From Coffea arabica (lineage: Eukaryota; Streptophyta; Magnoliopsida; Gentianales; Rubiaceae): a stretch of DNA of 64,000 nucleotides. Positions within the stretch are counted from its first letter, which is position 1. Every line of letters begins with the position of its first letter. Both the position numbers and the translations under genes were made by a program. The stretch lies in contig NC_092323.1 of the NCBI RefSeq assembly GCF_036785885.1, positions 7,510,501 through 7,574,500 on the forward strand, written 5' to 3'. Under the pieces are notes generated by a model that saw only the letters and a list, made by a program, of their open reading frames with translations, ran no database searches and was not told the DNA's origin. Positions 49,873-62,858 of this stretch are shown here, in pieces.

Positions 49873-51337
49873 ATGGGGGACCATTTTGTGTTGCTAGTAG
49901 ATCGGTTGCTAACTGAATCCACTCTTGAAGCTGCTATCCAGACTAATAACCGGTTGCAGCATCTGTCATCCGTTGCTAATGAAGATAATGTTGCTAAATT
50001 TTCTCCCCTTAGGATGGATACTGACGTAGGTACGTCATTACCAAAGAAATTGGTGGAATGCAGGATTTGCCATGATGAAGATGAAGAGTCATGCATGGAG
50101 GTCCCTTGTTCATGCTCTGGCAGCTTGAAGGTCAGTTAGTACAATCTTTTCAGAAGTTTGAGAGAGGTGCATGAAATTTCCGTAGCATTTTGACACTGTC
50201 TCACTCTTGAAGGGTTGGATCTAATAATGTAGTTAATAGATTCACTGTAAGAAACACGTCTAATTTTTGGTTGGAGGTGGTGGATATTTGGGATTCAGTT
50301 TTGATTATTTAAGCTTATAGATGTGTAATAAATAATTTGATTTATATGGCGTTTGGTAGTAGTTATAACCTGCTATTCTCATACTTATTATGAGCATGAG
50401 GATGGCAATGTGGCAATGCACATATTGGATTTTCTGGCCACATTGCTCGACTGTTTATTGGCCAAAAATATCTCTGGTTCTTAGTCAAATTCTTGGGACC
50501 AGAAATATCTGCATCTTCTCCAATGTGAAGCAAGCTTGCTTCTCCAGGCACCATGGTAATTTTACAATTGCCCAAGTTTAAAAAACTTAAGACTTTCAGC
50601 AAGTTCTTGGACAAATTCATAGTGCCTGTGGCCTATAAACACATTGCTGAAGCATACAAATTCTTCGTCTCCCTTTCTTGTCTTGTAGGTCCATGTCAAT
50701 TAATATCCAACAGTCCTTTTTTTCTCCTATATCTATTGACATTTTGTTATACATATATATTTGCAGTACGCTCACCGCAGATGTGTACAAAAGTGGTGCA
50801 ATGAGAAGGGGGATACCGTCTGTGAGATTTGCAGGAAGGTACTGATGTTCTTAGTTGCCTTCATTTGTTTGTCAGTAATCTACTTATCCTGTAAGCCAAA
50901 AAAAAAAAAAAAGAGAAAGAAAGAGGCTTTTATTAGCTATTAAAACTCAAGAGGATTTGAATTTAGCTTTATTTTCTTTAAATGCGAGATTGCAGAGTTT
51001 CAAGCCTGGTTACACAGCACCATCTCCATTGTCTCATTATGCTGGAATTGTGAGGAACTTCAGGTATCTCTTCTCGTTCTTGGAAGTAGATAGAACTCAA
51101 GTTTGGTTTTGTACTTCTACAATAATGAATAGCTAGGTTTTGTCCCCTGTATGTAACTGATAAATAAAGGAATTATCCCAAAAGTGGCTGGGAGATTTCC
51201 AGGAGGGGCCTCCCTAATACTGAATTTATAGCAATGGTTTCCGCGGATGGCAGTTTCCTTGATCCTGACTTTGATGAACATCCATCACCCAGTACAAGAA
51301 GTTTGATGTGCTGCCGCATAGTTGCCATAATTGTAAG

Positions 51338-51369
<32 letters not shown>

Positions 51370-52801
51370 AGTTTATTTTTTTCTTTACACGGCAAAGGCA
51401 TGCTAGCTTTTCTTAGTGGTCAAATTTTATTGTAGATGATGCACCCTTTGTATACTTGGGGAAGGCACAAAGAATGGGTCTTTGATAAAGTTTTGAAGTT
51501 CAAAAGCATCAGTCCTTACTCGGGATGGTACTGGGCTGTAGTAGAAGTGTCTGCCATGTTGGCCCTTGCAAGTTGCAAAAGGCTAGATCAGTCTTAAACT
51601 TTATGTAGTTTGTTATTCCAACTTTAGCCAGTATTGCATGGAAGATCGATTCATTGCTATGACTCGTAGACAGCATTGATGCAATTTCGGTGTAATATAA
51701 CAAGGATGAACTTCCTCTAGAAATTTTTGTGCCTCATAATAGATTTTCATCAAGCCAATTGAAATTCCCATGAATTTCAGCACTTTTGACCAAATTTATG
51801 GATTCTTTGTTATCTGATGCATATATCCATCTCTTGTTCACTTGGTGCAATAAGAAAAGTGTGAAGTTTGAAGTTGCGCAGTTGAGCTTGCAAATCATTC
51901 GTTGAATGTTATGCTATTAAACCTCAAACTCTCAATCTTTCATTGAATGTTATGCTATTAACCTCAAACTCTCACCGAGGTGCATCTAAAGTTGTTTTTA
52001 ACCTGGTAGTGTTTTTCTTGATGATGTGCAGTTTATAGTCCTCCTGGTGCTACGGCATACATTACCCATCATTATTGGTGGTGCTGGGGAGTATTCACTG
52101 ACACTGTTCATGGTGAGTTGTGTCATGTGTGGCACTTTTTTTTCTTTGAGAAAAACTAAAAGAATCAAACTCTTTTTAGCAGAATGATGCTTGGAGATTG
52201 TGTACTTGTTTTTTCAGTTAGTAATCTTGAGAACTATTGGGATTCTGTTGCCGATATATGTAATGGTGAAAGCATTTACTGCTGTCCAGCGTTGTCGACA
52301 CCAACAGGTAGGTAAAGAGTTGGGACTTCCTCAGTTTTTCTTCAGTTGAATAAGCTCAATGGTCTTTTGTTCCTGCAGTTTTCTGTTTCTCCCTTCCAGT
52401 TGCTATGGAACTATATGATAGCAATACCACCTTCGATGTACTGCATATATAGTAGGCATTCCTGCCTCCCTTAAAAGTTCATATTGTGTTGGAGTTGAAG
52501 ACACTAACATCCATATTTCTGAAAATAGTATCTTCTGAAACATAAAGCATGTGTTATGTTTTGAAGTTGATGACCCAAATGACCTAAATAAATGACCCAT
52601 TCAACTTTAGTTCCATCTTATGCTCTCAAGTGACGGAGGCATCATGTAAAAGTGCGGTTCATTGCCAGCATTGCTAATTTGGTGTTTATTGGCTTTCTAT
52701 TCCGTTGCTAGGCTTCTCGAAACTCCCCCCTTCCCACATCAAATGAGGAAAATGGATTACCAATACACCAGCCACCCCGGCATCTCACTCACATGTGGTA
52801 A
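49873..52801 (+). CDS. RING-CH (MARCH-type) membrane E3 ubiquitin ligase
   Basis: Seven exons, 49873-50130, 50767-50838, 50996-51063, 51185-51332, 52032-52112, 52218-52307 and 52712-52801, give 268 aa in frame. The RING-CH zinc module spans exons 1-2: CRICHDEDEESCMEVPCSCS, then YAHRRCVQKWC and CEICRK, the C4HC3 order. The conserved PGYTAPSPL and GWEISRRGLPNTEFIAM follow. Two hydrophobic helices (CCRIVAIIFIVLLVLRHTLP and YSLTLFMLVILRTIGILLP) then form a membrane hairpin before a short tail. Family members ubiquitinate membrane proteins in the endomembrane system; the target here is unknown. All metal ligands are present. The AG chosen at 51184 restores the family motif across the exon 3/4 junction. 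Confidence 0.92.
51338..51369 (+). repeat. (CT)n microsatellite in an intron of the RING-CH gene
   Basis: A CT dinucleotide run of about 32 bp, interrupted once by TTT, six bases after the donor site of exon 4. Confidence 0.9.
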
Positions 52802-54122
52802 ATGCGGCTATTGATAATTGGAGGGCATTACCTCTTAGCAACAGTTGGACGGCACCAAACATTGAAAGAAAGTCTTTCCTGTTAGAGGTGCTATGTCCGT
52901 CCTGTGATCTAGCAATTTGTTGGCATTGACATGGTTTTATGGAAAGCCAGTCTGGTTACTGGCTTAATGCACATTCCTTCCTCTTGGAAGGCGCTAGGAC
53001 TGAACATTGAAGATTGCGAGGCATAAGCTCAGAATGTAGCTCAAATTGTACATATTGTAGCACCAGCTCGAGTCTGATTCAGATATTCCACCTTTCAAAT
53101 TCTCTCTGGAAACGCTTCAAAACATTCTCGTGTCTAACAACAATATAGCAATGCAAATGCGATGCTCCACCATTTTCATAGTGAAGTTTGAGGGATCCAA
53201 ATTGACTGTAATGATCAGTTATTCAGTAGCTGGAAAAGGCGGAGAGGAAAGCGACCATTTTGCCACGATATATAACCATGGAAAAGTCCGGTTTCAATTT
53301 ACTTAAACTGCAGCCTTTATTCTGCCCCCTCGCCAGTCGCCACCCCCAAGGGGTTGTTATGCACTTCAGGCGCATTTAGTTTCGTGGAATGCATTTGCTT
53401 ACTATTTCAATTGGCAGTGAAAAATAATGCAGCATATCAATGGTTTCGCCAAGCGACTGGAATATACCCAAATTCAACTCCAAAGTATAAAATACAAACG
53501 CCAACTAATTGAAGCATCAAGATCAACATGTCCAGAAACTTCCATTCAGTACAAATTCTTATTGGAAGGAGTAGACCAGTTCATTCTAGCTTGCCACATC
53601 GCACATGATGTACAAAATACCAAGTGCCGGTGAAAAGCTGCATGTTCACGCGTAATTTCAACCTGATTACACACCACATATACAGCCAAACCCTCCCCAA
53701 AATTTATGAAGTGTTCATAGCGTTACCCGTGCCATGACATTCGGATTACCGACGAACCTAAATTAGCCTATAGGATAAAAATTGTAGGCAAAGCAATAAA
53801 GCAAATTTCCCGATTACATAAATAGCTAGTGATACAAAAAAGAGATTTTGGCAGCTGGCAGATAATAAACCAGTTTTAATATCTGAGACATCGTTCAGAT
53901 GACAAGATCTCAGAAGTAGCAGGACATACGGCAAATAACAACCAACAAGAAACAAGACTCTAAGCTTATTCCACAAAAGCAGCAGGTAAAGTACCCATAC
54001 GCTAGACCTACAAGCAACACTTGCTAGGAGGACACAGTAATAAAACACCACCATCACACTGCAAGTACCATTGCAAGTGCCAATAAGCAACGCGCTAAAG
54101 GTATCACCAAGTGTCAATAACA
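52802..54122. other. Convergent 3' regions of the RING-CH and eIF5 genes
   Basis: This stretch holds the 3' untranslated regions of two converging genes. Open frames are short and without recognisable domains; no other element is seen. Confidence 0.45.
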
Positions 54123-55472
54123 TCATTCTTCTTCACTTTCGGACTCAGCACTCTGGAGCCAATCAATAAAAGGTCTGGAATTCTTCCAAATCGCTGAATC
54201 TTTGTTTCTCCCAGCCCGACCTTCCTGGAACCACTGCACTATATACTCTTCCTCCAACACATCAGCATCATATAATGCCTTCAAGACCAGAGCCACCTCC
54301 TTTACTGCAGCAGAGTTTGACTTCATGCAAAATTGCTCTAATGCACGAAGCAGCAGCAACTGTGAGGACTCATCCTGGGCAACAGCTGCAGCAAAATAGC
54401 TTTTCTTTTTGACAACCTCCTTTGCAAAACCTTTTTCAACACCATCAAGAAGCGCCTCACAGAGAGCCGTCATCACTTCCTGAGCTGAACCAGAAAGCAA
54501 TGATAAGGAGGGGTGGAGTTGGTTTGCTGCAACTCCCTTCTTTAGAAGGGCTTTCACCTCCTGAACAAGTCTTTCATGGATATTATTTCCATTCTCAGTA
54601 GTTGCAAGTTCCTCAGACAGTGGCGAAGTACTTTTAGGACTCCCACGTGCTTTATCAGAAGCTTTGGGCTTCTTCTCTTTTTCATCGGTGGACAGCATAA
54701 CCATATCAGCAGTTACAGTATTCAGTTGTTCCTGAATGCGCTGGCGAGCTGCTTCTAGTGACGTGTCTGTTTGCCACTGGACATCATCATCATCCTCCTC
54801 CTCATCCTTCTCAACAGTGCGGCCTCTGGGTGGTGAACCATGGTCCTCGTCAGAACCACCTGCTTTCTTTTTGGAAGAACTGGTTTTCACTGGTCCATCC
54901 TTAGAAGCAGTCTTCTTCTTCACGTCTTTCTTCAGCTTTTTCAGTTCCTCATCAGCTGCCTCACCTTCCTTCAACCGCTCCTTCTCAGCCCTCCGAAGTG
55001 CCTTCTTGTCCTTGGATCCCTTTTTTGTCTCAGGTGGATTCTTCAGAATAAAGGTAGTAAGCTTGTCCCTCATGTCCACATCTGAGACAAATCCACAAGC
55101 AGCGCATTTAAGTTGGATCATCTGAGTTTTGGTGATTATAATCTCAGTTTCAGGATTCCCACATCCATAGCATTGAACATATTTCTTAATGAAAATTTCA
55201 AGAAGGCCAGCTAGTTTGGCAGTATCATGAGCTCCATTGACATGTGAAGTTCCATTTTTCTCATCAAACTTGGACTGAGCTCCAAGCTCTGTACCGAAAT
55301 ATTTCGTTGTGTAGGAAGCTGGCCTGGCCAAAGCTTTGGCAATCTCAACCATGTTAACAATATTAGTCTTGATGCCATTCCCACGGCCCTCTATCTTTGT
55401 GATCATTTTGGGCATCTTATACCGGTAGAAGGCATCGTCACTGTTGCTGGCACCAATATTCTGCAAGGCCAT
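54123..55472 (-). CDS. Eukaryotic translation initiation factor 5 (eIF5)
   Basis: The GTPase-activating protein for eIF2 in the 43S/48S preinitiation complex. The coding frame is a single exon of 449 aa. The N-terminal domain holds the catalytic arginine-finger region (FYRYKMPKMITKIEGRGNGI, Arg 17), then the zinc ribbon CYGCGNPETEI...LKCAACG. A charged Lys/Glu linker follows, with an acidic Asp run. The C-terminal W2/HEAT domain begins near IHERLVQEVKALLKKGVAAN and ends with the acidic-aromatic box FIDWLQSAESESEEE, which contacts eIF2-beta and eIF3. The 5' leader appears interrupted by an intron of about 1.25 kb, with a donor near 56731 and an acceptor just before the start codon. A TATA box lies at 56863-56876. 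Confidence 0.97.
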   Translation of the reverse strand: MALQNIGASNSDDAFYRYKMPKMITKIEGRGNGIKTNIVNMVEIAKALARPASYTTKYFGTELGAQSKFDEKNGTSHVNGAHDTAKLAGLLEIFIKKYVQCYGCGNPETEIIITKTQMIQLKCAACGFVSDVDMRDKLTTFILKNPPETKKGSKDKKALRRAEKERLKEGEAADEELKKLKKDVKKKTASKDGPVKTSSSKKKAGGSDEDHGSPPRGRTVEKDEEEDDDDVQWQTDTSLEAARQRIQEQLNTVTADMVMLSTDEKEKKPKASDKARGSPKSTSPLSEELATTENGNNIHERLVQEVKALLKKGVAANQLHPSLSLLSGSAQEVMTALCEALLDGVEKGFAKEVVKKKSYFAAAVAQDESSQLLLLRALEQFCMKSNSAAVKEVALVLKALYDADVLEEEYIVQWFQEGRAGRNKDSAIWKNSRPFIDWLQSAESESEEE

Positions 55473-55477
55473 TTTTC

Positions 55478-56731
55478 TTCAGATCAAGATAATGAAATTT
55501 GACCTTGTTATCACAGGAAGGAGCTACAGGATTTCAAAATGTATGCGTCTTCCAAGGATTTTTCAACACACCAAGATTGATCCTCTAGAACAAGGGAACC
55601 TTGCGCTCTGCTGCAATCATACAACTCAGTGTGAAATGACCAGAGATGCATGCAGTCAACCCTTTCAAGAAAATCTCTACTCTTTTTCCTTGACGTAGGA
55701 CAATACTCGCCAAGCAACCCAATTGATCCCAGATAGTAAACGGCTTCTTCGGACATAAAAGAAATTTTACTTTGACAAACCTCAAACTTGGATATCAGCA
55801 GTGCGTAGATGGAACTATAAGCTTCATGAACAAACAAGTATAATGTTAGTTACATCAGAAAATCTGTATAATGGGCAACAATGCAAAATAAGGAGACACA
55901 CACAAAGCTAATAACAATGTATCTATGAACATTCAAAACGCTTCAAATAAAATCAGATGCATTCTATATTATTTAGCAATGGCAAGATAAATTAGAACAT
56001 ATATTCTCTACCGCCCTCCAAAATGTGAACAATGACCTAAGAGAAATAAAAAAAAGGAGCATCCTGAGCAATTCCTTATGGAAACAATAAAGAAATTTCA
56101 AGTTGATGGTAAAAAAGCAGAAGACAAATATAAAAAAGGTGCAACGAACAAGAAGAAAAGCAAACAGCGTACACAAAACAAATGCCCACGAAAGCTTAGC
56201 AAAAGAAAAAAAAAGTGAGACATTAATTACAAAAAAAAATCTCAAACTCTAAAGATTTATTTCTTAATCTTCCCATGTTTAGTAAAGTAAACATGTCCTG
56301 CCTGCAATGGAGATCAGAAACAACGCCGTGCCATGGAGGCTTGAATACCATTCACAGTCAAAAGCGATTGAATTGTTAATTTTTTTAAATTAACGCCACC
56401 GGCAAACCATCCTCATCAATTACTAAGACCCTAAAATACTAATGAAGCTAAGAAAACCCCGAAAATTCGATCACCAAGCTCTTGTTAGATCCACGACTAT
56501 TTAATCAACAAAAGATCACCAAAAACAATTATATTAAACATGGATCCACGAAAAGAGCTACGGAAACGCATCGGTTCACAAAAAATAAGTTCCTAGTTTC
56601 CTAAATCGATCAATAAAGCTGAGATCCAGATATTCAAAAGAACTTAAATAAAAAATCATTCATACCCAAACAAAATTGAACAAAATTTTAATATATACGA
56701 TCGACAGCTGTAGCGGAGGGGCGAGGGCTTA
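55478..56731 (-). other. Probable 5' leader intron of eIF5
   Basis: The minus strand reads GAATCG|GTAAGCCC near 56731 and GATCTGAAG|AAAAATGG just before the start codon. The 1.25 kb between is AT-rich with no gene. Leader introns are common in plant translation factor genes and often raise expression; that role is inferred here. Confidence 0.65.
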
Positions 56732-56862
56732 CCGATTCGTAGAAAATCCCTTGCTTCCCGAAGCGGTTTCGAGAAATGGAAGGTTGCAGAGAAATTAGCA
56801 GGTTTGGGCAGAGCTAAAACGAGAATCGGATAATTTAGGTTGAGAAAAGGAGAGCTAGGGTT

Positions 56863-56876
56863 TTATATATATAGCG
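56863..56876 (-). promoter_or_regulatory. TATA box of the eIF5 gene
   Basis: CTATATATATAAAA on the minus strand stands about 130 bp upstream of the leader donor and just ahead of AACCCTAG, a telobox-like motif common in plant translation genes. Confidence 0.7.
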
Positions 56877-56899
56877 GCGAGAGAGAGGCTGAGGATCGA

Positions 56900-59800
56900 A
56901 GAAGAATAGGCAAAAGCAGATATGTGGCGGCCAAGATACGGGAGGGTTGCTTCTATTTCTAGGGTTGGAATAATTATTCTCGCTGAATTGCACACTCCTC
57001 CCCTGATATTTTGTCTAAATTATTCTCGAACTCCCTCGGTTTGCAAAAATCACATAGATGGCCTTTGGCCTAACAAAATTTTGTAATATTAATAAACCAA
57101 ATTACTCTCACAAAAGAAAGGTCAAAAAATTTGTATCATAAATTCATAATACTTGATGTAGAATGAGGTCAAAAATTTTGTATCATAGTTAAATCATCCT
57201 TCAATCAAGAGTGCGTTTGGATAGAAAATTATTCATATAATAAATATAATACGGTATCATTTTTTATGTAATTAAGTGAGATAAAATTATGATTGAACAA
57301 CATAAATATCTAATTATAAAACATGTTCATGATTTAATGAAAATTTATCAAAAAACTGGCTATTCAAACAAACTTTTTTTTTTTTTTGTGAAAGCACAAA
57401 ATTCACAAGAAAAAACAAAAATTAATTGCAGGATTATAATAATTGTAGTGAGTTCTTTTTTTTTATCACCTCATTTTTCTTTTTCCCTCTCTCAAGATCA
57501 AAATCCCTCTTAGCCAATTAAATTTTTCCAAAGTGCCATACTAGTAGTTTATACAAAACAAAGAGAAGGCAAATGTAAATAGTAAATAGTCATAAATTTT
57601 TGTTGCTCTTTGTTTGTTGGCTAATGATTGGGAATAAGAGTATTATTCGTGTTCCCATTTTTATTAATGACACTCTCATTATCATTTTAATTATATAACA
57701 TTTATTTATTAAATTATATTATAAAACAAAAAATAAAAATCCAAATAACAAAAAATACGTATGCATGCAACATTTGTCCAATTCCTGCATTACGAGAAGC
57801 TTCCGAGTCTCAAATCTCAATCCTAAAGTCTCCAACATTTGTTTTGTTTGCCGCATTAATCAAAGTTCCCTTTCTTTAGTTTTTGTTTTTGATAATATCA
57901 AAGTTCGCTTATTTTGCTGACGGCTTTTACGGCTGACGTCCATTAAGTTGTGGACGCAAATGATGCCGCGTGGGGCTTTCATCTTCGGAAATTGCGAAAC
58001 ACTAAAAGCAACCTGGGCTTCAGTATTACCTCCTTTGTGGTACAACTCTTTATTTGGGCCTCTCTGGTGACGGGTGTTTTCTTTTTGGGAAGCTCTCAAG
58101 CTGACGGATGGTTTTTTTTTTTTCACTCAACTGGGCTGACTAATTTTATTTTTTGGTCAAAATTTTAAGAGGGTTGCCAAATTTTGTTAACGCCTTGATT
58201 CATGAACTCATGGCCCAATTATGAAAGCCTTAATCAAACCGTCTTTGAGGTAAATTTTTTTTTTTTTTTTATATTATTTCTGGGGCAACAAGTGAAACAG
58301 ACAAGAAAATGAAGTTCCTGTCATAAGGTGTTATGACCTTTTTACGCTGAAAAGGAGAGAAAAAAAAAGAGGTAAAGGTGTAAGGTTTTATATGTAAAAT
58401 TAATATAATTTGACCCTTTTTTTGGTAGAAAAATGCATAGGCATTAAAATATGCCCAGAGTTTTGGCATGTTCGAGGGCATGAAGCCAGGAACAGAACCA
58501 ATTCCAAAGACAAAAAAAAAATCCTTATTTTTTCTTATGTTTACTTAAGGTTCTGGGGAAGCGTCGAGTTAATGATAAGATATGATAAATTGTAAATAAA
58601 AGATCATGAATTTAAAATCTTTCATTTATTCAAAAAAAAAAAAAAAAAAGGTTCTGTAAGTAGAAAAAAGAAAACATGTTCCTATTTTAGTCTATTTCTT
58701 AACCAGAAAAAGGTGCTCTTGAGTATGTCTGTCCTTAAAAAGCTTTCGAATGATACTATGGTAGCCAACTCATCAAGGCCTGAACAGTCCAAAGCTCCTC
58801 CGCGGGAAAAAGTTAGAATAAAACTTAGAGAGAACGGGTACAAAGGACCAAATCAAAGTACGGAAGAGTACTGCAATTGCAGGTTCATGAACTGTTAATC
58901 CTCTTTCTTTTTTTTTCTTTTTTTTTTTTAAAAGGTTCATGAAACATGGGATCATGAGCGAGGAAGGTGGGAGGAAGCAGCGCTACTCAATCAACCTGGT
59001 ATTAAATTATTAGACCACTCTGGTATATATGTATAATTTCAAAGACGAGAGAAACAAAAGCAATTTCGACCGGAGGAGGACAAGTGTAACTATATATGTT
59101 GACGGATCATTATGTATAATAGATGATGAGATGGTTTTAATAAATTTCTGTCATATGCATTTTTTGTATTCAAAACGCTTTCTGTCAAGTTCTGAAACCT
59201 AATACAGCGGAACAACGTCTGATGACTATTGGTTCGTGACAAGATTGACTGAATCAGCAGCTACTACCTTACTAGCTACAATGTGACGCCTTAACAACCT
59301 CGGTCAGAATGCATATAAAATTGTAATCTTAGGTCCAAAAACATATAATATGGCATTCGTTTTTGGCTTATCAAGAAGGCCTTGGGATTAAAGTAGGAAA
59401 AATTGATCAATAATATATTCATTTCAAATTGCTCGTCTTCTTGAATATTTTTTGAACCAAACATTTTGTCCAATTGATTTTTGAATCAATAATATGTTTT
59501 TAGAAACGGCAGGAGAAACAAGAAAATTTTCAAACAGCACAATAGCAAAACCAAAACAATTAAGTCAAATTATCTTGAGAATTTTGAATTTACGAGGAAG
59601 GGTTTAACACTTTTCTTGGCCACATACTAAACAAATAAGTAGTGGGATTAGTCAGGCCGGAGTGGGATTAGTCGGGGGATGGGGCCTCTCCTCCAGGGCC
59701 GGAGTGGGATTAGTCGAACCCCATAAGGATTGATCCGAACATCTACTCCGTAGAAAAAAAAAAAAAAAAGAAGTAGTGTAGTAGTTCTCCCGCTGAGTAC

Positions 59801-60234
59801 AAATAAGAAGCCTCCAAACAGCAAAAGTTCATCAGGCATAAGATCATCACGTTTCAAATTTCTTAAAGCCGCCGCTGCCAAGAGAATTGTTGCTTATTAT
59901 AATCTCCTATGAAACTGTCCTATTACTAGCCATGCTCGAGTCTTGACCAGAAACACGTACGCGTCTTCATTGTCATTGTTCAGACGGATACGACCAACAC
60001 GAACTACTACTATTCTTTTTTTCTTTTTTTTTTTTCCCATCAATTGTATATATAAATATTACATACAGATAAATAAGCACATATGAAATAGAGCATTCCT
60101 ACCGATTACAGGACCGGACATAACGCAAATATTGTTCTATACATTATCGTCCAATACACTGATCGAGCAAGAAATTCTGGTAGCCCATCCTTGGTAAGCA
60201 AGAAAATAATCATAGTCAGAAGTCAGAACCAAGT
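56900..60234. other. Intergenic region with small repeats
   Basis: No supported coding gene. It contains a probable MITE (57214-57372), several A or T homopolymers (57366-57378, 58257-58270, 58632-58649) and a triplicated 13-mer at 59642-59716. A TATATAAAT motif at 60047-60056 may be the core promoter of the next gene. Confidence 0.45.
57214..57372. mobile_element. MITE-like element
   Basis: About 160 bp starting GCGTTTGGATAG and ending with the near-inverse CTATTCAAACAAAC. The interior is AT-rich and non-coding. The termini resemble those of the element in the formyltransferase intron. No target duplication was resolved, so limits are approximate. Confidence 0.5.
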
Positions 60235-60793
60235 ATGGCTGCTTCTTCAAGAATTACCACTAATTTTGCAACAATGGGGCAACCTGATCAGAGGCGCAGG
60301 AGTACTCTTCATCACTGCCTTCAAGTAAGAGCCCAGCAAGGATTTGGAGATGAAGGTGACTAAATTAAATGAGCATTAAATCCACTTTCTGACTATCACA
60401 TTAAGTAGCTCTCTTTTTCCTTTTCTTAAAAGATTTATGATCAACTAAACTGATCGAGCATTTCTGCTTTGTTCAATCTGGGCAGGAAGGTCAAAAAAAC
60501 ACATTGATGATGCAAATCTGCGACTTCTGAGGGATAGAATGGAAGTGGTTAGGATAAAGGAGAGTCTGGAGAGGTGTTTTGATGTGGGTGATGACACTCA
60601 TTATCAGCATGCTGGTTGGAATGGTGGCTACGCACCAGCACTTGCCGACCGCTATAAACATCGAAATAAAATGACGCAATCTGATGATGTTCTTGAGCTT
60701 CTAGTCATTGTTTGCCGCACATTTGGGATCACTGTTCTCAGCGGTACTCTTTGCCTGTGTCTTGTGTCCATTTTAGTTCACTTAAACCACTAA
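60235..60793 (+). CDS. Small predicted plastid membrane protein, tandem copy 1
   Basis: Two exons, 60235-60355 and 60486-60793, join at Gly-Arg (GDEG|RSKKH) to give 142 aa. The first 35 residues are basic and Ser/Thr-rich, plastid-transit like. The middle (IDDANLRLLRDRMEVVRIKE, SLERCF) is likely helical. The C-terminus is strongly hydrophobic: FGITVLSGTLCLCLVSILVH, one membrane helix. Copy 2 at 62859 shares the exon phase, the junction residues and the C-terminal block, so the two are tandem paralogues. Copy 1 lacks the Pro-rich stretch of copy 2 and has a longer middle. I recall similar uncharacterised plant proteins but no function. Confidence 0.78.
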
Positions 60794-62858
60794 TGTTTTT
60801 AACAATTCTAATGCGAATGCAGACAGATTGATGTATATTCATCCTTTTTAGAATGAAATGTGGTTTGTGCTTATATGAATGATACATGCATCTCGATTTT
60901 CCACAGACTTTAGTCGAATTCGGACCAACCTATTTAATTCGAATGAAACGAACGAGAAGAAAGCGTTGTTCGTAATTTTGCTCTCTATGAGGATATGAAT
61001 TGTCGATTTTAAATTCTATATGGAGCTTGAATGTACTTTTGCTAAGATACATGGCTTGCTTTATACCTCCTTCTACCAAAAGTAATTTGAATGTTAGCTA
61101 ACTGAACTTGATGAAGTTATAGCATATGTTTCAAAGCCTTAATAAGATTATAGTTGTAGACTAGAAAACAAAGCATCTGTCAAAACTTAGACCGGACAGG
61201 ACAATGTTAATCGAACAAGGGCAGCTGGGACGCGGTTTAATCCCAAGTTTTCATCGTCTTAGTTAATTGCCTCTCTTCATTCTCTCTCTCTCTCTCTCTA
61301 TTTATTTTTTCTTTTTTAAAGTGCCTTGATCTATTCTTTAAACCAATTTGCTGAGTAAACAACATTTTGCGACGTTTCTAAGCGCGAGTCCACTACTAGT
61401 CTGTATTGCAATTTGAATTGCTGGTTTTGTTTTTTCACTAGAAGGCGGGTATACTATAAAGTCGCTTCTGGAACTTGGTGCAATTACTTTATTTCAGGCA
61501 GCAATTGCTAGTCGGCATTGTTTGGCTGCTGATGATCAAGGCTGATCAATTTCCGTTCAATGTGATGATGGATGGATAAACACCATGTCCTGAATCAAAA
61601 ATTAAAGAAAAACACAGATTTGTAGTACTACTACCAGAAGTTTTCTTTCCGTCAGATTTCCACCAGTATGGAACAGGTATGAGAAAAACACAGAATTACG
61701 AAGACCATGCATCCATGCATTTCTCCATGTGGCCAAATTGTAAAATTACGAAGACCTTCTAAACTTTGCAATTCTTTATTTCCTGCGACATTCACAAACC
61801 CTTCAGAAGTCAAATCTGGCTTATCGAGTTTAACGCTTGGTAGCATTGGTTGCTTATGATTACTGCCAGCAATAGATTCACACGTCTTACCACCAAAAAA
61901 AAGAAAAAAAAAAAAAAAGGATTCACATGAAGTTTCGTAATTTACGCTAATGAACTCTAAGCGCTGACCAACTAAGCATAAAAAGAATAAGCGCAATTAA
62001 TACAGGTTGAATATCACCTTGGTTTGCCCTTACAGGATCTAATACAGGGAGTCCTCTCTCTCCCTTGAGTCCCTTACAGGATCTAATGCAGTACCTCTAC
62101 GGCTCTACCTCCATGCATCAATTATAAATTATCACGTAGACGTTGAGCCGGCACCAAGGGAAATTTTTTACTCCCCGCTTGTATCAAGTTTGACCTAAAA
62201 GTTAACCTGTGGGAAGACGGTGATTATTTTGCCTTTTGGACCAAATTTGTCCTGAAGTAGGTGAGCTTGTCGAAAACTTCTGGTCAAGTTCGGTTCATGA
62301 ACTTGTGTATTCAATCCTTCAGATATTTTTAATCTGTCAGAATTAGATTTCAACCAAATGGATCACACCCGTTAAGTTGCTGGTTTTTTTCTTAATATTA
62401 ATGGTTAGTGATTAAACAAAAAAAAAAAAAAAAAAGAGACCCACTCAGTGCATTCCAAAATTCATTAATAATATGTAGCTAATAATGGTCCATTGATTAC
62501 GTGCTTGGTAACCTGAATCTTGATCAAGTAATTGGTATTAAATACATTTTAAAAGAATATACTATCCCAGCAGGCGAAAAGGACGTAGTAACACAAACAG
62601 CATACAACTCAACGGCTTCATTTTTCGCCTGTGGACTGCTCTTTCAACAATTCGCAAAATCTCCTTTAGCCAGGAAAAGCAAAAGCTAACTACGTATACA
62701 GCTAAGCTCGACTTAATTACTAATTAGATTGATTCTTGATTATGCTTATATTCCTACGCAACCATGATTCGCATCATTTGCTGACTAGTTGATGATAAAG
62801 GTCAACTGCATACCCCTTTAGAGAACTAAGGAGACATATCTGTTTCCAAAGCTATTGC
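60794..62858. other. Spacer between the tandem membrane-protein genes
   Basis: No coding region is supported. A (CT)n tract is at 61281-61299. The bases AATTACGAAGACC occur twice within 60 bp (61692 and 61744), a local duplication. The phrase CAGGATCTAAT also repeats (62034 and 62080). Confidence 0.4.

Noticed and set aside
54736-55125. Plus-strand Ser/Phe-rich frame opposite eIF5
   Set aside because: It is the antisense shadow of the Lys/Glu-rich linker of eIF5.
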